Shown here: piece by piece, positions 35,656 to 43,874 of the stretch
How the letters are laid out: each line of letters starts with the position of its first letter
Numbering within the stretch: the first letter of the stretch is position 1
Assembly (NCBI RefSeq): GCF_046250185.1
Contig: NZ_CP176469.1
Origin: Litorimonas sp046250185
GTDB lineage: Bacteria; Pseudomonadota; Alphaproteobacteria; Caulobacterales; Maricaulaceae
Reading direction: 5' to 3' (one strand)
Length of the DNA stretch: 64,000 bases
Position numbers and translations under genes: made by a program
The notes under the pieces: generated by a model
Databases searched by the model: none
What the model saw: the letters and a program-made list of their open reading frames with translations, nothing else
What the model was told of the DNA's origin: nothing

Positions 35656-37600
35656 GACGGTTCTTGATCAGGTCATCGACGACTTCGGGGTCGGACAATG
35701 TGGAGGTGTCACCGAGATTATCAAAACTGTCCTCTGCGATTTTGCGCAAAATACGCCGCATGATTTTGCCAGATCGTGTCTTTGGCAAGCCCGGCGCGAA
35801 TTGGATCAAATCAGGTGTCGCAATCGGGCCGATTTCCTTGCGCACATGCTTGACCAGATCCGCTTTAAGCGCATCGTCAGGATCAATGCCAGCCGTGCAA
35901 GTGACATAGGCGTAAATCCCCTGTCCCTTAATTTCGTGTGGGTAGCCCACGACGGCGGCTTCCGCGACAGCGGCGTGACTAACGAGCGCGCTTTCCACTT
36001 CAGCTGTGCCCATGCGGTGGCCCGACACATTGATCACGTCATCAACGCGGCCCGTAATCCAATAGAAACCGTCGGCGTCCCGCTTGCACCCATCGCCTGT
36101 GAAATAATTGCCAGGATAAGCGGAGAAGTAGGTCTCGATGAAGCGTTGGTGATCGCCGTAAACGGTCCGCATCTGCCCTGGCCAGCTTGATTTGATAATC
36201 AAATTGCCCTCTGTCGCGCCCGAAAGCTCCTGCCCGTCCGCATCGACAAGCGCGGGCTCAATCCCAAAAAACGGCAAGGTCGCAGAGCCAGGCTTCATCG
36301 GTGTTGTGCCAGGTAGCGGCACGATCATCGCGCCGCCTGTTTCTGTCTGCCACCACGTATCAACAATCGGGCAGCGGCACTCGCCAACCACATTGAAATA
36401 CCATTCCCACGCCTCTGGGTTGATCGGCTCACCGACTGTGCCAAGTATGCGGAGTGATTTGCGGGATGTCGCTTTCACAGGTCCGTCGCCTTCGCGCATT
36501 AAGGCGCGGATCGCTGTCGGAGCCGTGTAAAATAACGTAATTTTATGCTTGTCGCAGACTTGCCAGAAACGGCTGGCATCGGGATAAGTCGGCACACCTT
36601 CGAACATCACTGTCGTCGCACCGTTCGCGAGCGGGCCATAGATAATATAAGTATGCCCCGTGACCCAGCCGACATCTGCCGTACACCAATAGACATCGTC
36701 TTCTTTCAAATCGAAGACATATTCATGCGTGATGCTCGCCCAAACGAGATAGCCGCCTGTTGTATGTAAAACGCCCTTAGGCTTCCCTGTGGAGCCAGAG
36801 GTGTAGAGGATAAAGAGCGGGTCTTCCGCGTTCATCGGCTCTGGCGGGCAATCATCTGAAACGCCTTTGAGCGCCTCATGCAGCCAAACATCGCGGCTAT
36901 CATCCCACCCAATGATTCCGCCTGTCGCCTTGACGCACAACACAGTTTTGACGGGCTTCCCTGCCTTTGCTGCAATTTCGCAAGCTGCGTCGCAATTCGC
37001 TTTTAACGGCACTTTCTTTGTGCCGCGCAGACCTTCATCCGCCGTGATGACATAGGTGCTGTCGCAATCCGTAATCCGCCCCGCCAGCGCGTCGGGCGAG
37101 AAGCCGCCAAAGACCACGCTGTGAACCGCCCCGATCCGCGCGCAGGCGAGCATGGCGTAGCTGGCCTCCAAAATCATCGGCATATAGATCGTCACACGGT
37201 CGCCTTTCTTGACGCCGTGCGATTTCATCACATTCGCAAAGCGGCAGACTTCGCGGTGCAATTCGCGGTAAGTCAGCGTGCGCGAGACGTCAGGGCTATC
37301 ACCCTCCCAGATGATGGCAACTTTATCACCCCGCATATCAAGGTGCCGATCCAGGCAATTTGCGGAGACGTTCAACACGCCGTCTTCATACCATTTCACA
37401 GACAGGTTCGACTTATCCCAACTCACATTTTTAACTTGTGTGTAAGGCGTCATCCAATCGATCCGCTGCCCCTGCTCTCGCCAGAAACTCTCTGGGTCGG
37501 CGATGGAGGCCGCATACATCTCCTGATATTTATAAGGGGTGAGATTGGCTTTGCGCGCAAAATCGGCGGGGACGGGGTATTTCGGGTCGTGATGTTCCAT
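35642..37600 (-). CDS. acs: Acetyl-CoA synthetase
   Basis: 652 residues, AMP-forming acetate:CoA ligase of normal length. LYTSGSTGKPKGVLHTTGGY is the AMP-binding P-loop. DTWWQTETGG binds the substrate, and PKTRSGKIMRR holds the C-terminal Lys that is commonly acetylated for control. It activates acetate, linking fermentable or released acetate (for example from deacetylated polymers) to the TCA cycle. Divergent from the GNAT-nitrilase gene. Confidence 0.97.
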   Translation of the reverse strand: MEHHDPKYPVPADFARKANLTPYKYQEMYAASIADPESFWREQGQRIDWMTPYTQVKNVSWDKSNLSVKWYEDGVLNVSANCLDRHLDMRGDKVAIIWEGDSPDVSRTLTYRELHREVCRFANVMKSHGVKKGDRVTIYMPMILEASYAMLACARIGAVHSVVFGGFSPDALAGRITDCDSTYVITADEGLRGTKKVPLKANCDAACEIAAKAGKPVKTVLCVKATGGIIGWDDSRDVWLHEALKGVSDDCPPEPMNAEDPLFILYTSGSTGKPKGVLHTTGGYLVWASITHEYVFDLKEDDVYWCTADVGWVTGHTYIIYGPLANGATTVMFEGVPTYPDASRFWQVCDKHKITLFYTAPTAIRALMREGDGPVKATSRKSLRILGTVGEPINPEAWEWYFNVVGECRCPIVDTWWQTETGGAMIVPLPGTTPMKPGSATLPFFGIEPALVDADGQELSGATEGNLIIKSSWPGQMRTVYGDHQRFIETYFSAYPGNYFTGDGCKRDADGFYWITGRVDDVINVSGHRMGTAEVESALVSHAAVAEAAVVGYPHEIKGQGIYAYVTCTAGIDPDDALKADLVKHVRKEIGPIATPDLIQFAPGLPKTRSGKIMRRILRKIAEDSFDNLGDTSTLSDPEVVDDLIKNRQNKA

Positions 37601-37765
37601 GACCTTTAGCTATCATAGCTCAGCGGGCTAATCTAGCGGGCGCAAACAAATTGCGCGGAACAAACATTTATTTGACCCGATCTCAAAACTCTGGCTGACA
37701 GCGCGATAAAAGCAGATAAACTGCGCAAAACAACGATACTCACCATATCATTTTCAAGGAACCCC

Positions 37766-39319
37766 ATGGCCAAGAGCAAAGCCGACGCGCAGATGAAAAT
37801 TCGGACCGCGTCCGTCAAAGATATTCCCGGCATCCGCGCCCTCGTCGGCAAGGCCTACCCCGAAATGGGGAGCTATTCCGTGGGTGCGCTGAAAGGCCAA
37901 ATAGCCAATTTTCCAGAGGGGCAATTCGTTGTTGAATATGACGGAGATATTGTCGGATATGCGGCCAGTTTCATCATTATGGAAGCTCGCGCCTTCGCAC
38001 CCCATAGCTGGGACGAGATCACGGGCGGGGGGCACGGTTCGCAGCACAATCCGAATGGCGATTGGCTCTACGGGATGGAAGTTTGTGTTGATCCCGACCG
38101 ACGGCGCCTGCGCATTGGCGAGCGGCTTTATGATGCACGGAAAGCTCTGGCCGAGAGCGCGGAGCTAAAAGGCATCGTCTTCGGCGCGCGGATCGCGGGT
38201 TGGCAAAAACGGCGCAAAGCCTTTCCAGATGGCCTTGATTATGTCGAAGCTGTCCGCGCCCGCAAGATCGTCGATCCGAGCGTGAACTTTCAACTGCGCC
38301 AGAACTTCGTGCCCAAAACCGTGCTGGAGAACTACCTCCCCGCCGACAAAGCCTCTGGCGGCCGAGCGATACTCATGGTGTGGGAAAATGTTTATGCACC
38401 AGAAGAGCGGGTGTCTGTCCACTCTCCCGCCTCGCAAAAAGACGTTGTGCGTGTGGCGACGGTGCAACTGCAAATGCGCAAGGTTGTGAGCTTTGAAGAC
38501 TTCATGAATAGCGTCGAGTATTTCGTCGATAGCGTCAGTGCCTATAAATCCGACTTCGTCGTCTTCCCTGAACTCTTCACCCTGCCCCTGCTCGCGCTGG
38601 ACGATCAACGGCTGAGTCCGTCGGATTCCATCGAAAAACTGACCGAATATACACCCGTTTTTATTAAGGCGATGCGTAAGCTGGCCGTGAGCTATAATAT
38701 CAATATCATTGGCGGCTCTCACCCGACACGGGCGGATGACGGCGATATTCAAAATATTGCCTATGTCTTCCTGCGCGACGGATCAGTCCACGCACAAGAA
38801 AAAATCCATCCGACGCCGAATGAGCGTCATTACTGGAACATTAAAGGCGGCGACGAGATCAGCACGATCGACACGGATTGCGGCCCGATCGGCGTGCTGA
38901 TCTGTTATGACAGCGAATTTCCTGAACTCGCGCGGCGTATGGCCGATGAAGGCGCGCGTATTCTGTTCGTGCCGTTTTGCACAGATAACCGCCAAGGCTA
39001 TCTGCGCGTCCGCTATTGCAGCCAAGCGCGCGCGATTGAAAACCAGTGCTACGTCGTCATGTCGGGCAATGTTGGCAATTTACCCGGCGTCGAAAACATG
39101 GACATCAACTACGCCGAAAGCTGCATTCTGACGCCCTGCGACTTTCCTTTCGCGCGCGACGGGATCGCGGCTGAATGTTCTGAAAACGTCGAGACAGTCG
39201 CGGTCGCGGACCTCGATCTGACCGATCTGGCATGGGCCCGCGCGAGCGGGACCGTCAGGAACCTGCGGGATCGTCGCTTTGATCTGTATCAGACAAAATG
39301 GAATGACCGCTCTGATTAG
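37766..39319 (+). CDS. GNAT acetyltransferase fused to carbon-nitrogen hydrolase (nitrilase)
   Basis: 517 residues in two parts. Residues about 10-190 form a GNAT domain (IRTASVKDIPGIRALVGKAYPEM, then YGMEVCVDPDRRRLRIGERLYDARK with the acetyl-CoA loop). Residues about 225-505 form a nitrilase domain with the Glu-Lys-Cys triad: FVVFPELFT, EKIHPTPNE and VLICYDSEFPE. The Cys is intact, so both halves could be active. The substrate is unknown; the neighbouring polyamine-type genes hint at an amine or amide. ATG 37766 has AAGGA upstream. It ends 27 nt before a convergent small ORF. Confidence 0.88.
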   Translation: MAKSKADAQMKIRTASVKDIPGIRALVGKAYPEMGSYSVGALKGQIANFPEGQFVVEYDGDIVGYAASFIIMEARAFAPHSWDEITGGGHGSQHNPNGDWLYGMEVCVDPDRRRLRIGERLYDARKALAESAELKGIVFGARIAGWQKRRKAFPDGLDYVEAVRARKIVDPSVNFQLRQNFVPKTVLENYLPADKASGGRAILMVWENVYAPEERVSVHSPASQKDVVRVATVQLQMRKVVSFEDFMNSVEYFVDSVSAYKSDFVVFPELFTLPLLALDDQRLSPSDSIEKLTEYTPVFIKAMRKLAVSYNINIIGGSHPTRADDGDIQNIAYVFLRDGSVHAQEKIHPTPNERHYWNIKGGDEISTIDTDCGPIGVLICYDSEFPELARRMADEGARILFVPFCTDNRQGYLRVRYCSQARAIENQCYVVMSGNVGNLPGVENMDINYAESCILTPCDFPFARDGIAAECSENVETVAVADLDLTDLAWARASGTVRNLRDRRFDLYQTKWNDRSD

Positions 39320-39346
39320 AGTGAGTCAGACCACTTAGACATTCAA

Positions 39347-39517
39347 TCAGTCATCGTAGTAAGCGCGCTTGCGGCTATGCGCTTCACGGCGGTGCTTGCC
39401 TTTGGGCTTTTTCCCGCGCGGCGCTTCGTAATGCTCCACATCGAAATCAGCCGAGACAAGATAGTCACCGCTAAAGGTTTCAAAAAGGTCTTTGGTTTTT
39501 CTGTGACGCTTAGACAT
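39347..39517 (-). CDS. Small basic protein (56 aa), unknown function
   Basis: MSKRHRKTKDLFETF at the start, a short acidic middle (SADFDVEHYEAP), then RGKKPKGKHRREAHSRKRAYYDD. ATG is preceded by an excellent GGAGG at about 6 nt. The high Lys/Arg/His content suggests nucleic-acid binding or an RNA-associated role, but I recognise no family. It follows the ureohydrolase gene by 47 nt on the same strand. The strong ribosome-binding site is the best support. Confidence 0.65.
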   Translation of the reverse strand: MSKRHRKTKDLFETFSGDYLVSADFDVEHYEAPRGKKPKGKHRREAHSRKRAYYDD

Positions 39518-39564
39518 AATGCCTCCTACAACGTCGTCGGCCTTGCAGCCAGTAAAGGTCGGAA

Positions 39565-40512
39565 TTACCCCCGACCTAGGGAATAGTTTAGTATTTTATA
39601 TGCTAATTTGGAAGCTAAAAAATCGGGGCCGTGAAAGCCTTCAATGGGGGCTAGCTCATTAATATCGGCGCCCACAATCGTGCCGACTTCTGAGGCCGCC
39701 TTGATGATTGCCATCGCGTCTTCCCAGAACAAGCCGCCCGGTTCTGGCGTGCCTGTAGAGGGCATGACAGAGCTATCAAATCCGTCCAGATCAAACGTCA
39801 GATAGATGTTGCGGCCTTTGAGTGGCTTCACAATATCGGCCGCTTTCCACTTCGCGCGGTCCTTGCCCCAATGGATCGTGATGCGGTGCTTATTCGCCTC
39901 ATAAAACGGGATTTCAGACTTGGAGATATTGCGAATACCGCACGACACAATCGGCACAGTTGGTTGATCCAGCACTCGGCGAATGGCAGCGGCATGAGAA
40001 AAATGCTCCCCTTCATAGCCGTCCCGCAGATCCGCATGGGCGTCAAAATGCAGGATAATCAAATCGTCAAATTGTTTGAGAAACGGACGGATCGCACCTG
40101 GCGTGATTGAATGTTCCCCGCCAAAAACTAGCGGAAATTTGCCGTCTGACAGCACCGCCGTTGTCATCGCTTCAAGCTTTGTCAGCGTTGCGGGAATATC
40201 CTCATTATCAATGACAGGTTCCCGCGCGGTGATGACGCCGTAACGCTCAACAGGTTCGCACCAGAGATCTTCGTCAAATAACTCGACCTCGTGGCTCGCC
40301 GCTAGCATGGCTGCTGGGCCATTTTCTGTGCCCCCGCCATAAGAAACAGAGGCTTCTAGTCCAAACGGAATGATCACCGCCTTGGAGTCGGCATAGCTTG
40401 TCGCTAGCTCAGGCGGCAGTCCGAGGAAGCCCTCGGACGGCTTGAGCATGGCAAATGGCGCATTTAGCGTGGGCGCTGGCGATATCGGTTTGGTCATCAC
40501 AGTTTTGGGCAT
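39565..40512 (-). CDS. Agmatinase/arginase-family ureohydrolase
   Basis: 315 residues with the binuclear manganese site: GGEHSITPG, HFDAHADLRD and TFDLDGFDSSVMPSTGTPEPGG. This is the ureohydrolase fold that removes urea from guanidino compounds; agmatine is the best guess, but guanidino-polyamine derivatives are possible. It lies 6 nt after the deoxyhypusine-synthase-like gene in a three-gene run with a decarboxylase, so a polyamine role is likely. Confidence 0.88.
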   Translation of the reverse strand: MPKTVMTKPISPAPTLNAPFAMLKPSEGFLGLPPELATSYADSKAVIIPFGLEASVSYGGGTENGPAAMLAASHEVELFDEDLWCEPVERYGVITAREPVIDNEDIPATLTKLEAMTTAVLSDGKFPLVFGGEHSITPGAIRPFLKQFDDLIILHFDAHADLRDGYEGEHFSHAAAIRRVLDQPTVPIVSCGIRNISKSEIPFYEANKHRITIHWGKDRAKWKAADIVKPLKGRNIYLTFDLDGFDSSVMPSTGTPEPGGLFWEDAMAIIKAASEVGTIVGADINELAPIEGFHGPDFLASKLAYKILNYSLGRG

Positions 40513-40518
40513 AGCGAA

Positions 40519-41550
40519 TTACTTCTGAAACATTTTCGCAAAATTGCGGCGCGGACGGTTTTTCCAATCACAGCTATGATACGCGTCTGACGCGAGGAGC
40601 GGCACAACCGAGCCTGCCTCGGCAAACACCATTTGTTCCAGCGTGGTTTGCACCTTACCCCAGCTCGCAGCTTCCTTCAGCGTAGAGGAGGAACACGCAC
40701 CGTCCCGCACATCCGCAACCGTAATCTGCACGGCATATTTGTGCATTTCTGCTTCGACGCCGAGGATTTCTGCGCAGACAACAGTGTCTTGCACAAAGTT
40801 CTTCGGCACACCGCCGCCGACCATTAGCAGCCCTGTCGAGCCCGCTTTGATTTTCACATCTGTCAGCTCGCGGAAGTCTGCGACCGAGTCGATGGACATG
40901 TAATTGCCGGGGTTTTCGACCTGATGCTTGACAAGGCCAAAGCCCGCCGAGCAATCCGAAAAGGCTGGCACAAAAATCGGGACATCATAGTCATAGCACG
41001 TCTCGACCAAGCTGCCTTTCTTGACCGCATTCGTTTTCAGCCACTTGCCCATTTCCCAGATGAATTCACGTGATGAATACGGGCGACGCTCTAGGCTGTC
41101 AGTAATGTCTTTGATGACGTGGTCACAGGCCTGCAGTTCTTCTTCGTCGATATAGGTGTCATAGATACGGTCGATATAAAGATCGCGCAGATCATTATCA
41201 TCGACCTGACTATCCGCTTGATAGTGCTTGTATCCAAGCGCTTCGAAGAAATCCATGTCGACGATCGCGGCCCCTGTCGAAACAATCGCATCGACCATGC
41301 CGTATTTCACCAAATCACGATAGACATGCATACAGCCGCCCGCAGATGTGGAACCCGCCAGCGTCAGGATAACGGAGCAATTCTCGTCATTCACTGCTTG
41401 TTTGAAAATATCTGTCGCACGCGAGAGGTCGCGAGCGGTGAAGGACATCTTGCCCATTGCCTCGATGATGGGGCGTGCGTCAAAGCTGGCAATATCAATA
41501 TGCTCGACAGGGTTGCTTAGCAGTTCGGCTTTTGTGTTTGTTTTTGTCAT
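40519..41550 (-). CDS. Deoxyhypusine synthase-like protein
   Basis: 343 residues. The NAD-binding GSTSAGGCMHVY and STGAAIVDMDF regions and the C-terminal EAASWGKV, which carries the catalytic Lys of deoxyhypusine synthase, are all present. Bacteria have no eIF5A target, so this member should use another acceptor. Homospermidine-type synthesis, transferring an aminobutyl group from spermidine or putrescine to an amine, is a reasonable guess (inference from fold and operon). It sits between an ornithine decarboxylase-family gene (3 nt gap) and a ureohydrolase gene (6 nt gap). Confidence 0.85.
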   Translation of the reverse strand: MTKTNTKAELLSNPVEHIDIASFDARPIIEAMGKMSFTARDLSRATDIFKQAVNDENCSVILTLAGSTSAGGCMHVYRDLVKYGMVDAIVSTGAAIVDMDFFEALGYKHYQADSQVDDNDLRDLYIDRIYDTYIDEEELQACDHVIKDITDSLERRPYSSREFIWEMGKWLKTNAVKKGSLVETCYDYDVPIFVPAFSDCSAGFGLVKHQVENPGNYMSIDSVADFRELTDVKIKAGSTGLLMVGGGVPKNFVQDTVVCAEILGVEAEMHKYAVQITVADVRDGACSSSTLKEAASWGKVQTTLEQMVFAEAGSVVPLLASDAYHSCDWKNRPRRNFAKMFQK

Positions 41551-41553
41551 GAT

Positions 41554-42735
41554 TTAGTCTTCTAAAATTGCGACCGTGTGGTCTGAGTAAAATCCGTTAA
41601 ATTGTGTCGCTAATGTCTGACCATAAGCGCCTAAATGGCCGACCTCAATCCAGTCGCCTTCGCAGGTGTCCGCGGGAAGATGGAACGGGCCCTTCATCAC
41701 ATCTGCGCTGTCACATGTCGGCCCAAAGAACCGGAACCCGATCGTGTTAGCGGTTGGCGCAGGTGGACGGGCGCGGTGTAATTCCACAGGGAATTTCCAC
41801 GCGAACTGTCCCGCATCAAATAGCGACCCATATGTGCCGTCGTTCAGATAAAGATTGTTATTCTTGCGCAGCTCAACCCGCACCAGCGTGGCGCCGCCTT
41901 CGGCACAAAGCGCACGGCCTGGCTCACCTAATATCGTCAAGCCGTCAAACCCATGCAGAGACAGGCTGCTGCGGATGGCATCGAAATAATCGCTCATCGG
42001 CGCGATTGGCATGTCTGGATAAGCCACTGGAAACCCGCCGCCAACATCCAAGCTATCAATCGCCACACCAGCTGAGTCTAGCACACGTCGCGCATAGGCC
42101 ATCGCTGCGTCATAGCTCTGCACGTCTAAGCACTGCGATCCCACGTGGAAGCATAGCCCCAACTTCTCAGCGATAGGGCGAGCAGAACGCAGCAGAGCCA
42201 CCGCTTCGTCAAAAGTCGCGCCGAACTTCCCGCCCAACGGCATGGCGGTATCACGCTTTGGCAGAGCGATACGCAGGTGCAATGACAAGTCCGCCGCCTC
42301 GCCCGTGCAAACCAAAATCTTCTGCAACTCATCTGCGTGATCGAAAGAGAATTCACGCACGCCTTTGGCATAAGCGACCTCAATCGTCTTTCGCGATTTG
42401 ATTGGGTGCATCAGAAACAGCTTGGCCGCAGGCGCTATGCCCTGCACCAATTCAATCTCCCGCAGGGATGCGACATCAAATTGCGTCACGCCCTCTTCCC
42501 ACAGGATTTTGATCAGCGAAGCATGCGGATTAGCCTTCACAGCATAAAGTATCTGCCCTGGAAACCCAGACAAGAAGATGCGAGCTGTGCGTTCAATGCG
42601 ACGCGGAAACAGCGCATAGATTTGGTCATCGCCGTCATAGTCTGCAATCGCGTCTGCGACTGTGTGATAGGTTGGCAGTCCGTAGGGACGTAATTGTGTA
42701 GGCTGCAACAGAGGTGCAAAAGTGGTCAAAGACAT
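41554..42735 (-). CDS. Ornithine decarboxylase-like (fold III PLP decarboxylase)
   Basis: About 393 residues. LYAVKANPHASLIKIL holds the PLP Lys, CFHVGSQCLD the PLP-contacting His, and LDVGGGFPV and ILGEPGRALCAEGGA the phosphate-binding parts. FFGPTCDSADV carries the catalytic Cys and Asp. It decarboxylates ornithine (or lysine) to a diamine, most likely putrescine. I prefer ATG 42735; ATG 42744 and a longer frame from 42759 are possible. It leads the three-gene polyamine-type operon. Two inverted repeats lie in the upstream region. Confidence 0.9.
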   Translation of the reverse strand: MSLTTFAPLLQPTQLRPYGLPTYHTVADAIADYDGDDQIYALFPRRIERTARIFLSGFPGQILYAVKANPHASLIKILWEEGVTQFDVASLREIELVQGIAPAAKLFLMHPIKSRKTIEVAYAKGVREFSFDHADELQKILVCTGEAADLSLHLRIALPKRDTAMPLGGKFGATFDEAVALLRSARPIAEKLGLCFHVGSQCLDVQSYDAAMAYARRVLDSAGVAIDSLDVGGGFPVAYPDMPIAPMSDYFDAIRSSLSLHGFDGLTILGEPGRALCAEGGATLVRVELRKNNNLYLNDGTYGSLFDAGQFAWKFPVELHRARPPAPTANTIGFRFFGPTCDSADVMKGPFHLPADTCEGDWIEVGHLGAYGQTLATQFNGFYSDHTVAILED

Positions 42736-42762
42736 CGGAAACATTTCCAAAAGGTGCAAGTC

Positions 42763-42778
42763 TTGTCAAAAGTGACAA
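42763..42778. promoter_or_regulatory. Inverted repeat upstream of the decarboxylase gene
   Basis: TTGTCA, AAAG, TGACAA: perfect 6 bp arms, 28 bp upstream of the preferred ATG. It could be a repressor operator or a leader hairpin. Confidence 0.5.
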
Positions 42779-42801
42779 ACGCAAGGCAGAGATTTTGAAA
42801 A

Positions 42802-42816
42802 GACGCAAAATGCGTC
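42802..42816 (-). terminator. Short hairpin, possible weak terminator or attenuator
   Basis: On the minus strand GACGCA, TTT, TGCGTC, then TTTTC. It lies between the putative small ORF ending at 42853 and the decarboxylase gene. The 3-nt loop and short T-run make it weak. Confidence 0.35.
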
Positions 42817-43235
42817 AGCGGCGGTGGATCAGGCGGGACTTAGCCGATTAGCTTATGCCCGCACCGCACTACTGTGTTCCGCAATAGCGGCCAGATAATC
42901 TTGATGTTTAGACGACAGAAATGTGTCCCCCAACTGTGCAGATCGGGAGAGGGATGCAGACAATCGATGGTAAATAACGGCCTGAGCCATACCACTAACT
43001 TTCTCAATCCAAGGCACTTCGTCGTGAAGTGTAAAACCAAAAACCAAGACGCTACCGGCGGCTATTAGATGATGCTTGAGGCATTATCACGGCTGACAGA
43101 TTTCCCATTCAATTCACTGAATCGTTCAGGGCTCGCTGTAGCTCGCTTTATCGTCGAAGCGCGATTTAAGGTTTTTTTCCCGGATGACAAGTGGTTTTTT
43201 CACTTTTTTCACATGGGGTGAGCCGCAAGCTGCGC

Positions 43236-43874
43236 TCACATTGCATCCCCTTGATTGTCTGGCGCCGCTATCTGAAAAGTGGGCATAGCGAGACAAGCCG
43301 CGTCAATCGCGGATAGCTTTGGAAAGTTATCCATATCCACACCGAACCGCCGCGCATTATAGACTTGCGGAATCAGGCAACATTCGAAAAACCCTGGATC
43401 ATCTGTCATCAGAAAAAGTGTATCATATTGTTGAGCCGTTGCTTCTAAAGCCTTGAAACCTTTGGTTATCCAGTGCTGCACCCAAGTCGTCACGCCCTCG
43501 TCTTTGACGCCAAATTCAGCCCGTAAATATTTTAAAACTGACAAGTTTTGGATGGGGTGAATATCGGCCGCAATCGTCATAGAGGCCGCCAATATCTTTG
43601 ACCGCAAAATTGGCTCTCTGGGCATTAAGGCTGGGTTGCGATATGTCGCGTCAAGGTAATCCATGATGGCCAAGGACTGCGTTAATTGCGTGCCGTCTTC
43701 TAACTCCAGCGTTGGGACATAACCTTGAGCATTGCGGGCAACATTATCACCCGCGCCCTGCTCTCCTGTCCGAAGATTGACGTAGCGATGCTCGACCTCC
43801 ACGCCCTTCAGCGCGAGGGCAATCCGCACGCGGTAGCTGGCAGAGCTGCGCCAATATCCGTAGAGCGTCATCAT
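43236..43874 (-). CDS. maiA: Maleylacetoacetate isomerase (zeta-class GST)
   Basis: 212 residues. LYGYWRSSASYRVRIALALKGV is the diagnostic SSxxCR-like N-terminus of zeta GSTs (here SSASYR, Cys replaced by Tyr). LTQSLAIMDYLD and DIHPIQNLSVL are conserved. It isomerises maleylacetoacetate to fumarylacetoacetate in tyrosine degradation. The replacement of the usual Cys is worth noting, though Ser is the main catalytic residue. It directly follows the fumarylacetoacetase-family gene (adjacent, no gap). Confidence 0.9.
   Translation of the reverse strand: MMTLYGYWRSSASYRVRIALALKGVEVEHRYVNLRTGEQGAGDNVARNAQGYVPTLELEDGTQLTQSLAIMDYLDATYRNPALMPREPILRSKILAASMTIAADIHPIQNLSVLKYLRAEFGVKDEGVTTWVQHWITKGFKALEATAQQYDTLFLMTDDPGFFECCLIPQVYNARRFGVDMDNFPKLSAIDAACLAMPTFQIAAPDNQGDAM

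Larger units (their letters stand above)
42760..43235. other. Gap with uncertain small ORFs
   Basis: No gene I can support firmly. A minus-strand frame at 42853-43047 (TTG start, 64 codons) ends in DYLAAIAEHSSAVRA and is preceded in frame by a hydrophobic LIAAGSVLVFGFTLH without a proper start, which could be a decayed gene. A plus-strand frame at 43069-43221 gives 50 codons (MMLEALSRLTDFPFNSLN at its start). Neither has a clear ribosome-binding site. The region also holds the two inverted repeats listed separately. Confidence 0.4.

Noticed and set aside
39377..39586. 69-codon plus-strand frame
   Set aside because: It is antisense to the 56-residue basic ORF, which has a strong ribosome-binding site; this frame has none.
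43236..43874. Loss of function of maiA because the SSxxCR Cys is Tyr
   Set aside because: The Ser residues and the rest of the zeta-GST pattern remain, and operon context is right, so activity is still likely.
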